The notes: generated by a model not told the origin, from the letters alone. DNA of 56,679 nt from Pseudomonas sp. NBRC 111124 (GCF_001320245.1 NZ_BCBA01000014.1:1-56679); one strand, 5' to 3'; shown: positions 12,981 through 23,344, counted from the stretch's first letter. Translations and numbers: made by a program.

Positions 12981-13961
12981 TCAGCCTTTTTCGGCAGGCG
13001 CCGAGCTCAGTTCGAACGGGCTGCTGCTGCGCCGCTGGTTGCGGTCTTCCCGCGGCGTGGCGCCGAAGAAGTTGCGATAGGCGCTGGAGAAATGCGGCCC
13101 CGAGGAGAAGCCACAGGACAAGCCGATCTGGATGATCGACTTGCTGGTCTGCATCAGCATCTGCCGCGCCTTGTTCAGCCGCAGCTCCAGGTAATACTGG
13201 CTCGGCACGCGGTTCAGGTACTGCTTGAAGATCCGCTCCAGCTGCCGGCGCGATACGCACACGTGCTGGGCAATCTCGTCCGTGGTCAGCGGCTCTTCGA
13301 TATTGGCTTCCATCAGCAGCACAGCCTGGGTCAGCTTCGGATGGCTCGAACCAAGGCGGTTCTGCAATGGAATGCGCTGGCGCTCGCCCCCTTCGCGAAT
13401 GCGCTCTACCACCAGCTCCTCGGACACCGCCCCCGCCAGCTCGGCCCCGTGATCGCGGGCCAGCACCGCCAGCAGCAGGTCGGTCACGGCCATGCCGCCA
13501 CAGGCGGTGAGGCGGTCACGGTCCCAGTCGAACAAGTGGCTGGTTGCGATCACCTTGGGGAAACGCTCGGCAAAGTCGTCCTGCCAGCGCCAATGCACCG
13601 CAGCGCGATAACCATCAAGCAGACCGAGCATGGCCAACGGGTACACCCCCGCGGACAGGCCACCGATCATGCAGCCACTGCGCGCCAGCTGCTTTAGCGC
13701 CGCCGACAGCGCCGAACCCACCGCCTGGGGCAGATCATCGGCCAGCAGGAACAGTTTGTGAAAACCCTCCATTCGCCCATTCCACGGCTCGCCCGGCAGG
13801 CGCCAGGCGCCCTCTTCGGCCGGTTCCGCCTGGAGGAAGGCCAGTTCGTAGACCACTTCCGGATGCACCCGCTGGGCCACCTGCAACACTTCCTCCGCCA
13901 GCGCCAGGGTCAAAGGCTTGGTGCTTGGCCAGATGAGAAAACCGATTCGCTGGGTGGTCAT
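12981..13961 (-). CDS. argR: ArgR, AraC/XylS-family arginine regulator
   Basis: A 326-residue GlxA-type regulator. The N-terminal DJ-1/PfpI-like sensing domain starts MTTQRIGFLIWPSTKPLTLA. The C-terminal AraC DNA-binding domain has two helix-turn-helices: EPLTTDEIAQHVCVSRRQLERIFKQ, and SIIQIGLSCGFSSGPHFSSAYRNFFG. In P. aeruginosa ArgR activates the aot and aru operons with arginine and represses biosynthetic genes. Here it directly follows aotP (101 nt) and precedes aruC, the same order. The ATG at 13961 is chosen by length match (P. aeruginosa ArgR is about 329 residues); the open frame extends 24 codons further. Confidence 0.95.
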   Translation of the reverse strand: MTTQRIGFLIWPSTKPLTLALAEEVLQVAQRVHPEVVYELAFLQAEPAEEGAWRLPGEPWNGRMEGFHKLFLLADDLPQAVGSALSAALKQLARSGCMIGGLSAGVYPLAMLGLLDGYRAAVHWRWQDDFAERFPKVIATSHLFDWDRDRLTACGGMAVTDLLLAVLARDHGAELAGAVSEELVVERIREGGERQRIPLQNRLGSSHPKLTQAVLLMEANIEEPLTTDEIAQHVCVSRRQLERIFKQYLNRVPSQYYLELRLNKARQMLMQTSKSIIQIGLSCGFSSGPHFSSAYRNFFGATPREDRNQRRSSSPFELSSAPAEKG

Positions 13962-14062
13962 AGGGTGCGGTCCGAAACCTTGGGATCGTTCGAGTCTGAG
14001 GCGCCAGGGCAGGCTGCGCTCGCTGCGCAGCATGCCCTATTCTGGTGCAAAGGTGCAGCCTT

Positions 14063-14827
14063 TTACTTCAGGCTGCCGGAGAGAAACTGCTTGAGCCGCT
14101 CCGATTGCGGGTTGGCCAGCACTTCACGCGGGCAACCGGTTTCTTCGACCAGGCCCTTGTGCAGGAACACCAGCTGGTTCGACACTTCGCGGGCAAAGCC
14201 CATCTCGTGAGTCACCACCACCATGGTGCGGCCTTCCTGGGCCAGCGCCTGCATGACCTTGAGCACATCACCCACCAGCTCAGGGTCGAGCGCCGAGGTC
14301 GGCTCGTCGAACAGCATGACCTCTGGCTCCATGGCCAGCGCACGGGCAATGGCCACACGTTGTTGCTCACCGCCGGACATGTGCCCGGGGAAGGCGTCCT
14401 TGCGATGCGCCACACCCACCTTGGCCAGGTAGTGCTCAGCCTTCTCCAGCGCTTCTTTCTTGTTCATGCCCAGCACGTGCACCGGGGCTTCGATGATGTT
14501 CTCCAGCGCAGTCATGTGCGACCACAGGTTGAAATGCTGGAACACCATCGACAGGCGCGAGCGCATGCGCTGCAACTGGCGCGGGTCGGAGGCCTTGAGC
14601 GCACCGTCCTTGCCAGGCACCAGCTTGAGCGCTTCATTGTTGAGCAGGATCTTGCCCGCGTGCGGCTGCTCGAGCAGATTGATGCAGCGCAGGAAGGTCG
14701 ACTTGCCCGAACCGCTGGAGCCGATGATGCTGATCACGTCGCCTGCCTTGGCCGCCAGGGACACGCCCTTGAGCACTTCATGGCTGCCGTAGCGCTTGTG
14801 CAGGTCTTGGACTTCGAGTTTGTACAT
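14063..14827 (-). CDS. aotP: Arginine/ornithine ABC importer ATPase (AotP)
   Basis: A 254-residue ATPase of the polar amino acid (HisP/GlnQ) type. It has Walker [10 protein letters not shown] (residues 36-44), the Q-loop in [16 protein letters not shown], the signature [15 protein letters not shown], Walker [15 protein letters not shown] and the switch histidine in [11 protein letters not shown]. It powers import through AotQ/AotM, whose genes lie just upstream (22-nt gap to aotM). The ATG at 14827 gives the HisP-like start [14 protein letters not shown]; the Shine-Dalgarno is weak. Confidence 0.95.
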   Translation of the reverse strand: MYKLEVQDLHKRYGSHEVLKGVSLAAKAGDVISIIGSSGSGKSTFLRCINLLEQPHAGKILLNNEALKLVPGKDGALKASDPRQLQRMRSRLSMVFQHFNLWSHMTALENIIEAPVHVLGMNKKEALEKAEHYLAKVGVAHRKDAFPGHMSGGEQQRVAIARALAMEPEVMLFDEPTSALDPELVGDVLKVMQALAQEGRTMVVVTHEMGFAREVSNQLVFLHKGLVEETGCPREVLANPQSERLKQFLSGSLK

Positions 14828-14849
14828 GCTGTCGGTTCTCACAGAGCGT

Positions 14850-15548
14850 TCAGTGCTTGCGCGGCGCCAGGTAGCCGAGCCAGCGGCGTTCGGCCATCTT
14901 GAACAGGCGCACGAGGATGAAGGTCAGGCACAGGTAAAACACGCCCGCCGTGATATAGGCCTCGAAAGGCAGGTAGTACTGGGCATTGACCGTGCGCGCG
15001 GCGCCAGTGATGTCGATCAGGGTGACGATCGACGCCAGGCTGGTGGTCTGCAGCATCATGATCACTTCGTTGCTGTACTGCGGCAGCGCACGGCGCAGGG
15101 CCGACGGCAGCAGAATGCGGCGGTACATCTTCATGCGCGACATGCCCATGGCCTTGGCCGCCTCGATCTCGCCATGGGGCGTGGCCTTGAGGCTGCCGGC
15201 GATGATCTCTGCGGTGTAGGCGCTGGTGTTGACGGCGAAAGCCAGGCAGGCGCAGAAGGTGGCGCTGGACAGCCACGGCCAGAAGATACTCTCGCGCACC
15301 GCCTCGAACTGGGCCAGGCCGTAGTAGATCAGGAACAGCTGCACCAGCATCGGCGTGCCACGGATCACATAGGTGTACAACCAGGCACTCAGGTTCACCA
15401 GCGGTTGCTTGGACACGCGCATCAGGCCCAGCGGAATGGCCGCCAGCAGGCCGAACAGCAGCGACAGCGCCAGCAGCTTGAGGGTGGTCAGCAGGCCGCC
15501 AATGTACAGCGGCATGGCCTCCCAGACGACGTTGTAGTCGAAGATCAT
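14850..15548 (-). CDS. aotM: Arginine/ornithine ABC importer permease (AotM)
   Basis: A 232-residue inner-membrane permease of the HisM group with about five membrane helices (e.g. TTLKLLALSLLFGLLAAIPL). It carries the EAA loop contacting the ATPase, EIEAAKAMGMSRMKMYRRILLP. Its ATG overlaps the aotQ stop by 4 nt (ATGA), indicating translational coupling; AotQ and AotM form the heterodimeric channel. Confidence 0.95.
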   Translation of the reverse strand: MIFDYNVVWEAMPLYIGGLLTTLKLLALSLLFGLLAAIPLGLMRVSKQPLVNLSAWLYTYVIRGTPMLVQLFLIYYGLAQFEAVRESIFWPWLSSATFCACLAFAVNTSAYTAEIIAGSLKATPHGEIEAAKAMGMSRMKMYRRILLPSALRRALPQYSNEVIMMLQTTSLASIVTLIDITGAARTVNAQYYLPFEAYITAGVFYLCLTFILVRLFKMAERRWLGYLAPRKH

Positions 15549-16234
15549 AGTTCAGCCACCTTGACGCCTACCGAATACCGGCGCTCGAGATACTTCAGCG
15601 CCAGCAGCGAAATACTGGTGATCACCAGGTACAGCGCGGCCACCGCCAGGAAGAAGGTGAACGGTTCGCGGGTGGCATCGGCTGCCTGCTTGGCCTTGAA
15701 CATCATGTCCTGCAGGCCGACCACCGAAATCAGTGCCGTGGCCTTGGTCAGCACCAGCCAGTTGTTGGTAAAGCCAGGGATGGCCAGGCGGATCATCTGC
15801 GGCACCTGGATGCGGAAGAACACCTGGCGCGCGCTCATGCCATAGGCCACGCCTGCTTCGGCCTGGCCCTTGGGGATACCGAGGAACGCTCCACGGAAGG
15901 TTTCCGACAGGTATGCACCAAAAATGAAGCCCAGCGTACCGATACCGGCCACCAGCGGGTTCAGGTCGATGTAGTCGTCATAACCGAGCAGCGGCGCCAC
16001 CCGGTTGATGATGTCCTGGCCGCCGTAGAAAATCAGCAGGATCAGGACCAGGTCGGGGATGCCACGGATCACCGTGGAATACAGATCCCCCAGCCAGGCC
16101 AGCCAGCGCACCGGCGACAAACGCAGCGCCACGCCGATCAGGCCGAGGACGATGGCCAGGGCCATCGACGACAGGGCGAGCTGTAGCGTCAGCCACGCCC
16201 CGTCGAGGATGACTGCCCCATAGCCTTTCAACAT
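15545..16234 (-). CDS. aotQ: Arginine/ornithine ABC importer permease (AotQ)
   Basis: A 229-residue HisQ-type permease. It starts MLKGYGAVILDGAWLTLQLA, and its EAA motif region is GQAEAGVAYGMSARQVFFRI. Five hydrophobic segments are visible. It lies 91 nt after aotJ with an attenuator-like hairpin between them, and overlaps aotM by 4 nt. Its assignment as Q rather than M rests on order and resemblance to HisQ. Confidence 0.95.
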   Translation of the reverse strand: MLKGYGAVILDGAWLTLQLALSSMALAIVLGLIGVALRLSPVRWLAWLGDLYSTVIRGIPDLVLILLIFYGGQDIINRVAPLLGYDDYIDLNPLVAGIGTLGFIFGAYLSETFRGAFLGIPKGQAEAGVAYGMSARQVFFRIQVPQMIRLAIPGFTNNWLVLTKATALISVVGLQDMMFKAKQAADATREPFTFFLAVAALYLVITSISLLALKYLERRYSVGVKVAEL

Positions 16235-16262
16235 GATTCGGATTCCTCAGGGCTTGGGAATG

Positions 16263-16301
16263 AAAAATGGTGCAAACCTCAGAGCCTCTGCTGTTTGCAC
16301 C
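16263..16301 (-). terminator. Attenuator-like hairpin between aotJ and aotQ
   Basis: A perfect 9-bp inverted repeat (GGTGCAAAC / GTTTGCACC) encloses a second small stem (CAGAG/CTCTG). On the minus strand it is followed after one A by TTTTT. It lies just past the aotJ stop and before aotQ. Partial terminators here are common in binding-protein operons and raise binding-protein dosage over the membrane parts. Confidence 0.7.
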
Positions 16302-16325
16302 ATTGCACAGGTGAAACTCGATGTC

Positions 16326-17111
16326 TTAGTTCGAGTCTGGACCGTAGATGTCGAAGTTGAAGTACTTCTTCTCGATTTCTTTGTACTTGCCGTTGGCGCG
16401 GATGGCGTCGATGGCCTTGTTGATGCGCTCGCGGTTGGCGTCGTCGCCCTTGCGCACGGCGATGCCGACGCCGTCACCGAAGTACTTCACGTCGGTGAAC
16501 GATGGGCCGACGAAAGCGAAGCCCTTGCCGGCGTCGGTTTTCAGGAAGCCGTCTTCGAGCAGCGTGGCATCAGCCACGGTACCGTCCAGGCGGCCGGCCG
16601 CGACGTCCAGGTAGATTTCGTTCTGGGTGCCGTACGGCACCACGGTGGCGCCTTTCGGAGCCAGCACTTCCTTGGCGAAGCGGTCGTGGATCGAGCCGCG
16701 CTGCACGCCGATCTTCTTGCCCTTGAGCTCGTCGAGGCTTTCGCTGACGGTGGTGCCTTCCTTCATGACCAGGCGCGCCGGGGTCAGGTAGTAGCGCTTG
16801 CTGAAATCGACCGACTTCTTGCGATCATCGGTGATCGACATGGACGACAGGATGGCGTCGATCTTGCGCACTTTCAGCGCCGGGATCAGGCCGTCGAACT
16901 CTTGCTCGACCCAGGTGCACTTGGCCTTCATCTCTTCACACAGGGCGTTGCCGATGTCGTAGTCGAAACCGGCGATGCTGCCGTCCGGCTGCTTGAAGGC
17001 GAACGGTGGGTAGGCAGCCTCGATGCCGATCTTCAGCGGTTTTTCATCGGCCTGCGATACCAGGGAAAACACGGAAAGCGCCAGGGCGCCAAGCAGTGCG
17101 AGCTTCTTCAT
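16326..17111 (-). CDS. aotJ: Periplasmic arginine/ornithine-binding protein (AotJ)
   Basis: A 261-residue solute-binding protein of the LAO/HisJ family. The signal peptide [21 protein letters not shown] ends before [18 protein letters not shown]. Binding-lobe motifs include [23 protein letters not shown] and [11 protein letters not shown]. The two cysteines of the CEEMKAKC disulphide loop, typical of this family, are present. The ATG at 17111 has GGAG 8 nt upstream; the open frame continues 36 codons further but lacks a signal peptide at that end. First gene of aotJQMP-argR; an ArgR half-site lies about 150 nt upstream. Confidence 0.96.
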   Translation of the reverse strand: MKKLALLGALALSVFSLVSQADEKPLKIGIEAAYPPFAFKQPDGSIAGFDYDIGNALCEEMKAKCTWVEQEFDGLIPALKVRKIDAILSSMSITDDRKKSVDFSKRYYLTPARLVMKEGTTVSESLDELKGKKIGVQRGSIHDRFAKEVLAPKGATVVPYGTQNEIYLDVAAGRLDGTVADATLLEDGFLKTDAGKGFAFVGPSFTDVKYFGDGVGIAVRKGDDANRERINKAIDAIRANGKYKEIEKKYFNFDIYGPDSN

Positions 17112-17261
17112 CAGGTAACTCCATCGGTACGGGGCAATACGAGGCAGGGGTAACAGCTGCCCGATATGCGAATGGGTACAACGCGAGCCGCGCAGGGTTC
17201 GACCTAGGCCGCAGACCACGAGCGAGTGAGTGGCATTTTAACGACAGCCCGGTAGTCGATA

Positions 17262-17277
17262 TTTCTTCAAAGCGACA
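17262..17277 (-). promoter_or_regulatory. ArgR half-site upstream of aotJ
   Basis: An exact TGTCGC-N8-AA on the minus strand, about 150 nt before the aotJ ATG. A weaker TGTCGT copy lies 31 bp closer to the gene (17241-17246). This is consistent with ArgR control of its own operon, as known in P. aeruginosa. Confidence 0.5.
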
Positions 17278-17546
17278 ACTACTTACAGAAGCGCTTGAAA
17301 TCGCGGCGGGCGATGTTGACAGCTTTTGCAAATCATGCAAGAGCTCGAGAGAAATAACCTGTAAGCCAAGCAATTACCGGGCCTATTATTGGCAAAGCCT
17401 TGCCGTACAGCAAGTGCAGCGTTTCACCTTGCTGAAAATGCCCACGCGATCGCACCACAAGCGATCAGAAATGTTTCCTTGCGCCCCGATCCTGTGCGAA
17501 ATCGGTGACAGAAGAGTTACCGATGATTGTCGGGTAACAGTAAAGC

Positions 17547-17578
17547 AAAAACCCCGCCGGTTGCCCTGGCGGGGTTTT
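17547..17578 (-). terminator. Intrinsic terminator of acsA
   Basis: A stem CCCCGCC / GGCGGGG is extended by flanking A/T runs, so it has T tracts on both strands (AAAACCCCGCC...GGCGGGGTTTTT on the minus strand). It starts 23 nt past the acsA stop and could also stop leftward antisense transcription. Confidence 0.85.
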
Positions 17579-17601
17579 GCACCATCCTTGACTCGGGATT
17601 A

Positions 17602-19563
<1,962 letters not shown>

Positions 19564-19977
19564 CTGTGTTACCTCGGTGTAATAGTTGTTTTTGTATGGA
19601 ATCGTTTGTAACTGTACCAGAGCGGGAAAAACCATACGACGATGGTAGTAGCGTGACGGGAAAATCTTCATGTGAACGGTGCGGAAGGCTCTAGCCCGGC
19701 GCCGCCAGCCCGGCGAGGGAAAAATACGATCACCCCTGAAGGGGGATTGTTACAGAATTTGGAAAAAGGCAAAAAAACTTTATCAAAACGCCATCTGTTT
19801 CCCTTAGTTGCTCAGGCATAAGATTCACCTCGCCAGCAACGGCAAGGCGATTAACTAATGGAAACAGCCCCCACGAAGGCAATCGGTTAATCCCCCTCTA
19901 ATCCCGATAGTTGAACTTTGGCAGTACTCGCGGCGCCACAAGTGCCGCGTGCCCCCTCACGACCTTAGACAGGTAAA
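19564..19977. other. Divergent intergenic region acsA / DUF2790
   Basis: A 414-bp divergent promoter region without a convincing gene. It holds the Crc-type motif of the acsA leader (19586-19593), a short hairpin ACCCCTGAAGGGGG near 19733-19747, an A-rich stretch around 19755-19790 and a CATAAGAT -10-like sequence near 19817. Promoters are not assigned firmly. Confidence 0.5.
19586..19593 (-). promoter_or_regulatory. Candidate Hfq/Crc catabolite motif, acsA leader
   Basis: On the minus strand AAAAACAA matches the AAnAAnAA catabolite-activity motif bound by Hfq with Crc in Pseudomonas mRNA leaders. It lies 23 nt upstream of the acsA ATG, next to the Shine-Dalgarno, where binding would block translation. 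Role inferred from motif and position. Confidence 0.45.
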
Positions 19978-20238
19978 ATGAAAATGAAAGCTTTACTGGT
20001 ATTGGTACTTGGCAGTCTTTGCGGCGCGGCGATGGCCGGCGAAGCAAACAATGTCGAGCAGATTCCGGTTGAACAGTACAGTTACTCGCAGCACCTGGAC
20101 ATTGCCCGCGTCATCTCCATGAGCGAAGTGCCCAACGTCTGCGAAGTCGTGCCCGCCCGCATGACCTACGAGGACTCCAAGGGCCAGAAGCACATTCTCG
20201 AATATCGCGTGATGGGGAACGGCTGCTCCAACGGCTGA
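19978..20238 (+). CDS. DUF2790-family small exported protein
   Basis: An 86-residue protein with a signal peptide (KMKALLVLVLGSLCGAAMA before GEANNV), so probably periplasmic with about 67 mature residues. The body DIARVISMSEVPNVCEVVPARMTYEDS and the end LEYRVMGNGC are recognised as the DUF2790 pattern found in many small Pseudomonas proteins. Two cysteines in the mature part could form a disulphide. Function is unknown. An ATG two codons later is an alternative start; ACAGG precedes the first. It stands alone between acsA and phhR with its own terminator. Confidence 0.85.
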   Translation: MKMKALLVLVLGSLCGAAMAGEANNVEQIPVEQYSYSQHLDIARVISMSEVPNVCEVVPARMTYEDSKGQKHILEYRVMGNGCSNG

Positions 20239-20249
20239 TACCTTGAATC

Positions 20250-20276
20250 GGGGCCCTTGTGGGCCCCATTCGCGTT
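20250..20276 (+). terminator. Terminator of the DUF2790 gene
   Basis: A perfect hairpin GGGGCCC-TTGT-GGGCCCC starts 12 nt past the stop codon and is followed by ATTCGCGTTCTT, a modest U-rich tail. Confidence 0.6.
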
Positions 20277-20336
20277 CTTGCCCGCTCACAACTTTCGAAC
20301 CGCCATCAACGTTAACGGGCCATTAAATAACCGCTA

Positions 20337-21896
20337 TTAATCCGCTGACTTGCCAAGGGAATAATCCCGCAACTTGTTGGCAATCGTCGTATGGGAAACG
20401 CCCAGGCGTTTACCCAATGCCCGGCTACTTGGAAACTCGCCCATCAAACTTTCCAGTACCGCCTTTTCAAAGCGTCCGACAATCTGCGCAAGATCCCCGT
20501 CCAGCGAAAACTCGCCCAACGGCTGGCGCACGCCATAGTCCGGCAGACGGATATGCTCGCTTTTCACCACCCCGCCTTCGCATAACGAAACCGCCTGGAA
20601 CAACACGTTCTCCAGCTGCCGCACATTACCCGGCCAGTGATACTGGCTGAGCTTGTCCATGGCCGCTGGCGCCAGGCGCGGCATGGCGCAGCCAATCTGC
20701 CGGCTGGCCTGGTCGAGGAAGTGCTGCACCAGGCCTTCCAGCCCGTCCATACACTCGCGCAGCGGCGGAATGTGCAGCGACAGCACGTTGAGCCGGTGAT
20801 ACAGATCCTGGCGGAACTCGCCACGGGCGCACAGCTCGGACAGGTCGACCTGGGTGGCGCAGATCACCCGCACATCCAGATACACCTCTTCATCACTGCC
20901 GACGCGGCGGAAGCAACCGTCCTGCAGGAAGCGCAGCAACTTCACCTGCAGGCGCGGGCTCATCTCACCTACCCCATCCAGGAACAAGGTACCGCCCGCC
21001 GTCAGCTCCAGCAGCCCCAGCTTGCCCTCGGCACGCGCCCCTTCGAATGCCCCCGGGCCATACCCGAACAGCTCGGTTTCGGCCATCGACTCTGGCAGGC
21101 CGGCACAATTGAGGGCCATCAAGGGCGACTGGCCACGCGGGCTGGCCAGGTGGCAGGCGCGGGCCAGCAGCTCCTTGCCGGTGCCCGTCTCGCCTTCGAT
21201 CAGCAGGGGTGCATCCAGCGGCGCCATGCGCCGTGCCTCGCGCACCACCGCCGCCATCACCCGCGAACTCTGGAAGATGCTGTCGAAGCCGCGCAACTCC
21301 TGCTTGCGCACGTTATAGATGCGCTCACCGATGCGGTCAGCGCGGTGCAGAGTCAGCACGGCACCGGCCAGGGCCTCGCTGTCGTCGTGCTCGGATTGCA
21401 GCGGCGCGATATCGGCCAGGAACACATCGCCCTTGACCTTGACGCGCAGGCCGTTGATGCGTGACTTGTTGGCCCGCACCAGCTCCGGCAGATCGAAATC
21501 CTCGACATAGCGCGCCAGTGGCATCCCGGGCACTTCGTCGACCCGCACCCCGAGCAACTGCGCTGCAGTGCGGTTGGCGGCGACGATGCTGCCGCCCATG
21601 TCGATCGACAGCACCGGGAAATCCAGCGCACCGAGCAACGCATTGAGCTCCATGTGCCGGCGCTCGCTGGGCATCAGGCCGACGCGCTTGACCCCGAATA
21701 CGCCGGCAATCGACTCGAACTTGGGCCGCAATGCCTGGAACTGCAGATTGATCAAGTTCGGGCAGTGCAGGTAGATGGCGTTGCCATGGTCACCTCCCAC
21801 CTCACCGCGCAGCACGTTGATGCCGTACTCCACCAGCAGGTTGAGAATGTCGCGAAGGATGCCGATGCGGTTCTGGCAGTGCACTTTGATACGCAT
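20337..21896 (-). CDS. phhR: PhhR, TyrR-family regulator of aromatic amino acid catabolism
   Basis: A 519-residue sigma54-activator-like protein of the TyrR family. The N-terminal ACT domain (MRIKVHCQNRIGILRDILNL) is followed by a PAS domain (about 78-140), an AAA+ ATPase domain with Walker A GETGTGKE and GGTLFLDGVGEM, and a C-terminal Fis-like helix-turn-helix (SRALGKRLGVSHTTIANKL). The sigma54-contact loop reads GAFEGA rather than GAFTGA, consistent with TyrR/PhhR working with sigma70 promoters. It is divergent from phhA, and two PhhR-like boxes lie between them. PhhR senses Phe/Tyr and activates phhAB and other aromatic genes in P. putida. Confidence 0.96.
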   Translation of the reverse strand: MRIKVHCQNRIGILRDILNLLVEYGINVLRGEVGGDHGNAIYLHCPNLINLQFQALRPKFESIAGVFGVKRVGLMPSERRHMELNALLGALDFPVLSIDMGGSIVAANRTAAQLLGVRVDEVPGMPLARYVEDFDLPELVRANKSRINGLRVKVKGDVFLADIAPLQSEHDDSEALAGAVLTLHRADRIGERIYNVRKQELRGFDSIFQSSRVMAAVVREARRMAPLDAPLLIEGETGTGKELLARACHLASPRGQSPLMALNCAGLPESMAETELFGYGPGAFEGARAEGKLGLLELTAGGTLFLDGVGEMSPRLQVKLLRFLQDGCFRRVGSDEEVYLDVRVICATQVDLSELCARGEFRQDLYHRLNVLSLHIPPLRECMDGLEGLVQHFLDQASRQIGCAMPRLAPAAMDKLSQYHWPGNVRQLENVLFQAVSLCEGGVVKSEHIRLPDYGVRQPLGEFSLDGDLAQIVGRFEKAVLESLMGEFPSSRALGKRLGVSHTTIANKLRDYSLGKSAD

Positions 21897-21942
21897 GGAT
21901 GCTCTCTAAGCGGCGAAGTTTTTCAACCTCGCACAGAAAAGT

Positions 21943-21960
21943 CGTAAAGATAAGCTGACA
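21943..21960. promoter_or_regulatory. PhhR/TyrR-like box 1
   Basis: CGTAAA-N6-CTGACA matches the TyrR/PhhR palindrome TGTAAA-N6-TTTACA at 9 of 12 positions. It lies 47 bp upstream of the phhR start in the phhR-phhA divergent region. Confidence 0.4.
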
Positions 21961-22015
21961 AAAACGCTACAAGGGGCAGCTTGATGAGCCGGATTTTCCG
22001 GCATGCCGCGCATTT

Positions 22016-22033
22016 TGTAAAATTATCGTTACG
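22016..22033. promoter_or_regulatory. PhhR/TyrR-like box 2
   Basis: TGTAAA-N6-GTTACG matches the TGTAAA-N6-TTTACA palindrome at 10 of 12 positions, with a perfect left half. It lies 121 bp upstream of the phhA ATG, a plausible activator position. Confidence 0.5.
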
Positions 22034-22123
22034 CAAGACAGGTCAAACGGCCCCCCGCCAGCAGGGCCTGCCCCCGTGCAAATAAACCGCTGTAGGGATA
22101 TTCCTAAGCCATGTCGTGGACAT

Positions 22124-22131
22124 AACAAGAA
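22124..22131 (+). promoter_or_regulatory. Candidate Hfq/Crc catabolite motif, phhA leader
   Basis: AACAAGAA matches AAnAAnAA exactly and lies 22 nt upstream of the phhA ATG, just before the AGGAGAG Shine-Dalgarno. Hfq/Crc binding there would repress phhA translation when preferred carbon is present (inference). Confidence 0.45.
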
Positions 22132-22153
22132 AAGCCCTCACCAGGAGAGCCAC

Positions 22154-22942
22154 ATGAAACAGACGCAATACGTGGCACGCGAGCCCGATGCGCACGGTTT
22201 TATCGATTACCCGCAGCAAGAGCATGCGGTATGGAACACCCTGATCACGCGCCAGCTGAAAGTCATCGAAGGCCGTGCGTGCCAGGAGTACCTGGACGGC
22301 ATCGACCAGCTCAAGCTGCCCCATGACCGCATTCCGCAGCTGGGCGAAGTCAACAAGGTGCTGGGCGCCACCACCGGCTGGCAAGTTGCCCGGGTACCGG
22401 CACTGATCCCCTTCCAGACCTTCTTCGAACTGCTGGCGAGCAAGCGCTTCCCGGTGGCCACCTTCATCCGCACCCCGGAAGAGCTGGACTACCTGCAGGA
22501 ACCGGACATCTTCCACGAGATCTTCGGCCACTGCCCGCTGCTGACCAACCCGTTCTTCGCCGAATTCACCCACACCTACGGCAAGCTAGGCCTGGCGGCG
22601 ACCAAGGAACAACGCGTGTACCTGGCGCGCCTGTACTGGATGACCATCGAGTTCGGCCTGATGGAAACCGCCCAGGGTCGCAAGATCTATGGCGGCGGCA
22701 TCCTCTCCTCGCCGAAGGAGACCGTCTACAGTCTGTCTGGCGAACCTGAGCACCAGGCCTTCGACCCGATCGAGTGCATGCGCACGCCGTACCGTATCGA
22801 CATCCTGCAGCCGCTGTACTTCGTGCTGCCGAACATGAAGCGCCTGTTCGACCTGGCCCATGAAGACATCATGGCCATGGTCCAGCAAGCCCAGCAGCTG
22901 GGGCTGCACGCACCCAAATTTCCACCCAAGGTCGCCGCCTGA
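22154..22942 (+). CDS. phhA: Phenylalanine 4-monooxygenase (PhhA)
   Basis: Non-heme iron hydroxylase: phenylalanine + tetrahydropterin + O2 gives tyrosine + hydroxypterin. The 262-residue protein is the single-domain bacterial form. The iron ligands are visible as H121 and H126 in [13 protein letters not shown] and E166 in [16 protein letters not shown] lies 6 nt before the ATG at 22154; the frame runs 26 codons further upstream. It is followed 38 nt later by phhB and is divergent from phhR. Confidence 0.97.
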   Translation: MKQTQYVAREPDAHGFIDYPQQEHAVWNTLITRQLKVIEGRACQEYLDGIDQLKLPHDRIPQLGEVNKVLGATTGWQVARVPALIPFQTFFELLASKRFPVATFIRTPEELDYLQEPDIFHEIFGHCPLLTNPFFAEFTHTYGKLGLAATKEQRVYLARLYWMTIEFGLMETAQGRKIYGGGILSSPKETVYSLSGEPEHQAFDPIECMRTPYRIDILQPLYFVLPNMKRLFDLAHEDIMAMVQQAQQLGLHAPKFPPKVAA

Positions 22943-22980
22943 GCGCCTTGCCGATAACAACTCGAAGCGGAAAACACACC

Positions 22981-23337
22981 ATGAATGCCTTGAACCAAGC
23001 CCACTGCGAAGCCTGCCGCGCTGACGCACCCAAGGTCACCGACGAGGAACTGGCGGAACTGATCCGCGAGATCCCGGACTGGAACATCGAAGTCCGCGAC
23101 GGCCACATGGAACTGGAGCGCGTGTTCCTGTTCAAGAACTTCAAGCAGGCCCTGGCATTCACCAATGCCGTGGGCGAGATCGCCGAAGCCGAAGGCCACC
23201 ACCCTGGCCTGATGACCGAATGGGGCAAGGTCACCGTGACCTGGTGGAGCCACTCGATCAAGGGCCTGCACCGCAATGACTTCATCATGTGCGCGCGCAC
23301 CGACAAGGTCGCCGAGACGGCTGAAGGTCGTAAGTAA
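22981..23337 (+). CDS. phhB: Pterin-4a-carbinolamine dehydratase (PhhB)
   Basis: Dehydrates the 4a-hydroxytetrahydrobiopterin formed by PhhA, so the cofactor can be recycled. The 118-residue protein has the PCD/DCoH blocks [23 protein letters not shown] and [22 protein letters not shown], including the catalytic histidines of EGHHP. The ATG at 22981 is chosen because [15 protein letters not shown] is the family start. It forms an operon with phhA, closed by a strong terminator. Confidence 0.96.
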   Translation: MNALNQAHCEACRADAPKVTDEELAELIREIPDWNIEVRDGHMELERVFLFKNFKQALAFTNAVGEIAEAEGHHPGLMTEWGKVTVTWWSHSIKGLHRNDFIMCARTDKVAETAEGRK

Positions 23338-23344
23338 GCACCAG

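Larger units (their letters stand above)
17112..17601. other. Intergenic region upstream of aotJ
   Basis: This 490-bp gap between the acsA 3' end and aotJ holds no convincing gene. It contains an exact ArgR half-site on the aotJ side (17262-17277) and the acsA terminator (17547-17578). The remaining roughly 270 bp (about 17280-17545) is moderately AT-rich and has no feature I can name. Confidence 0.6.

Noticed and set aside
12739..13260. 173-codon minus-strand frame over the REP pair and argR end
   Set aside because: It spans a REP palindrome and is out of frame with argR; not a gene.
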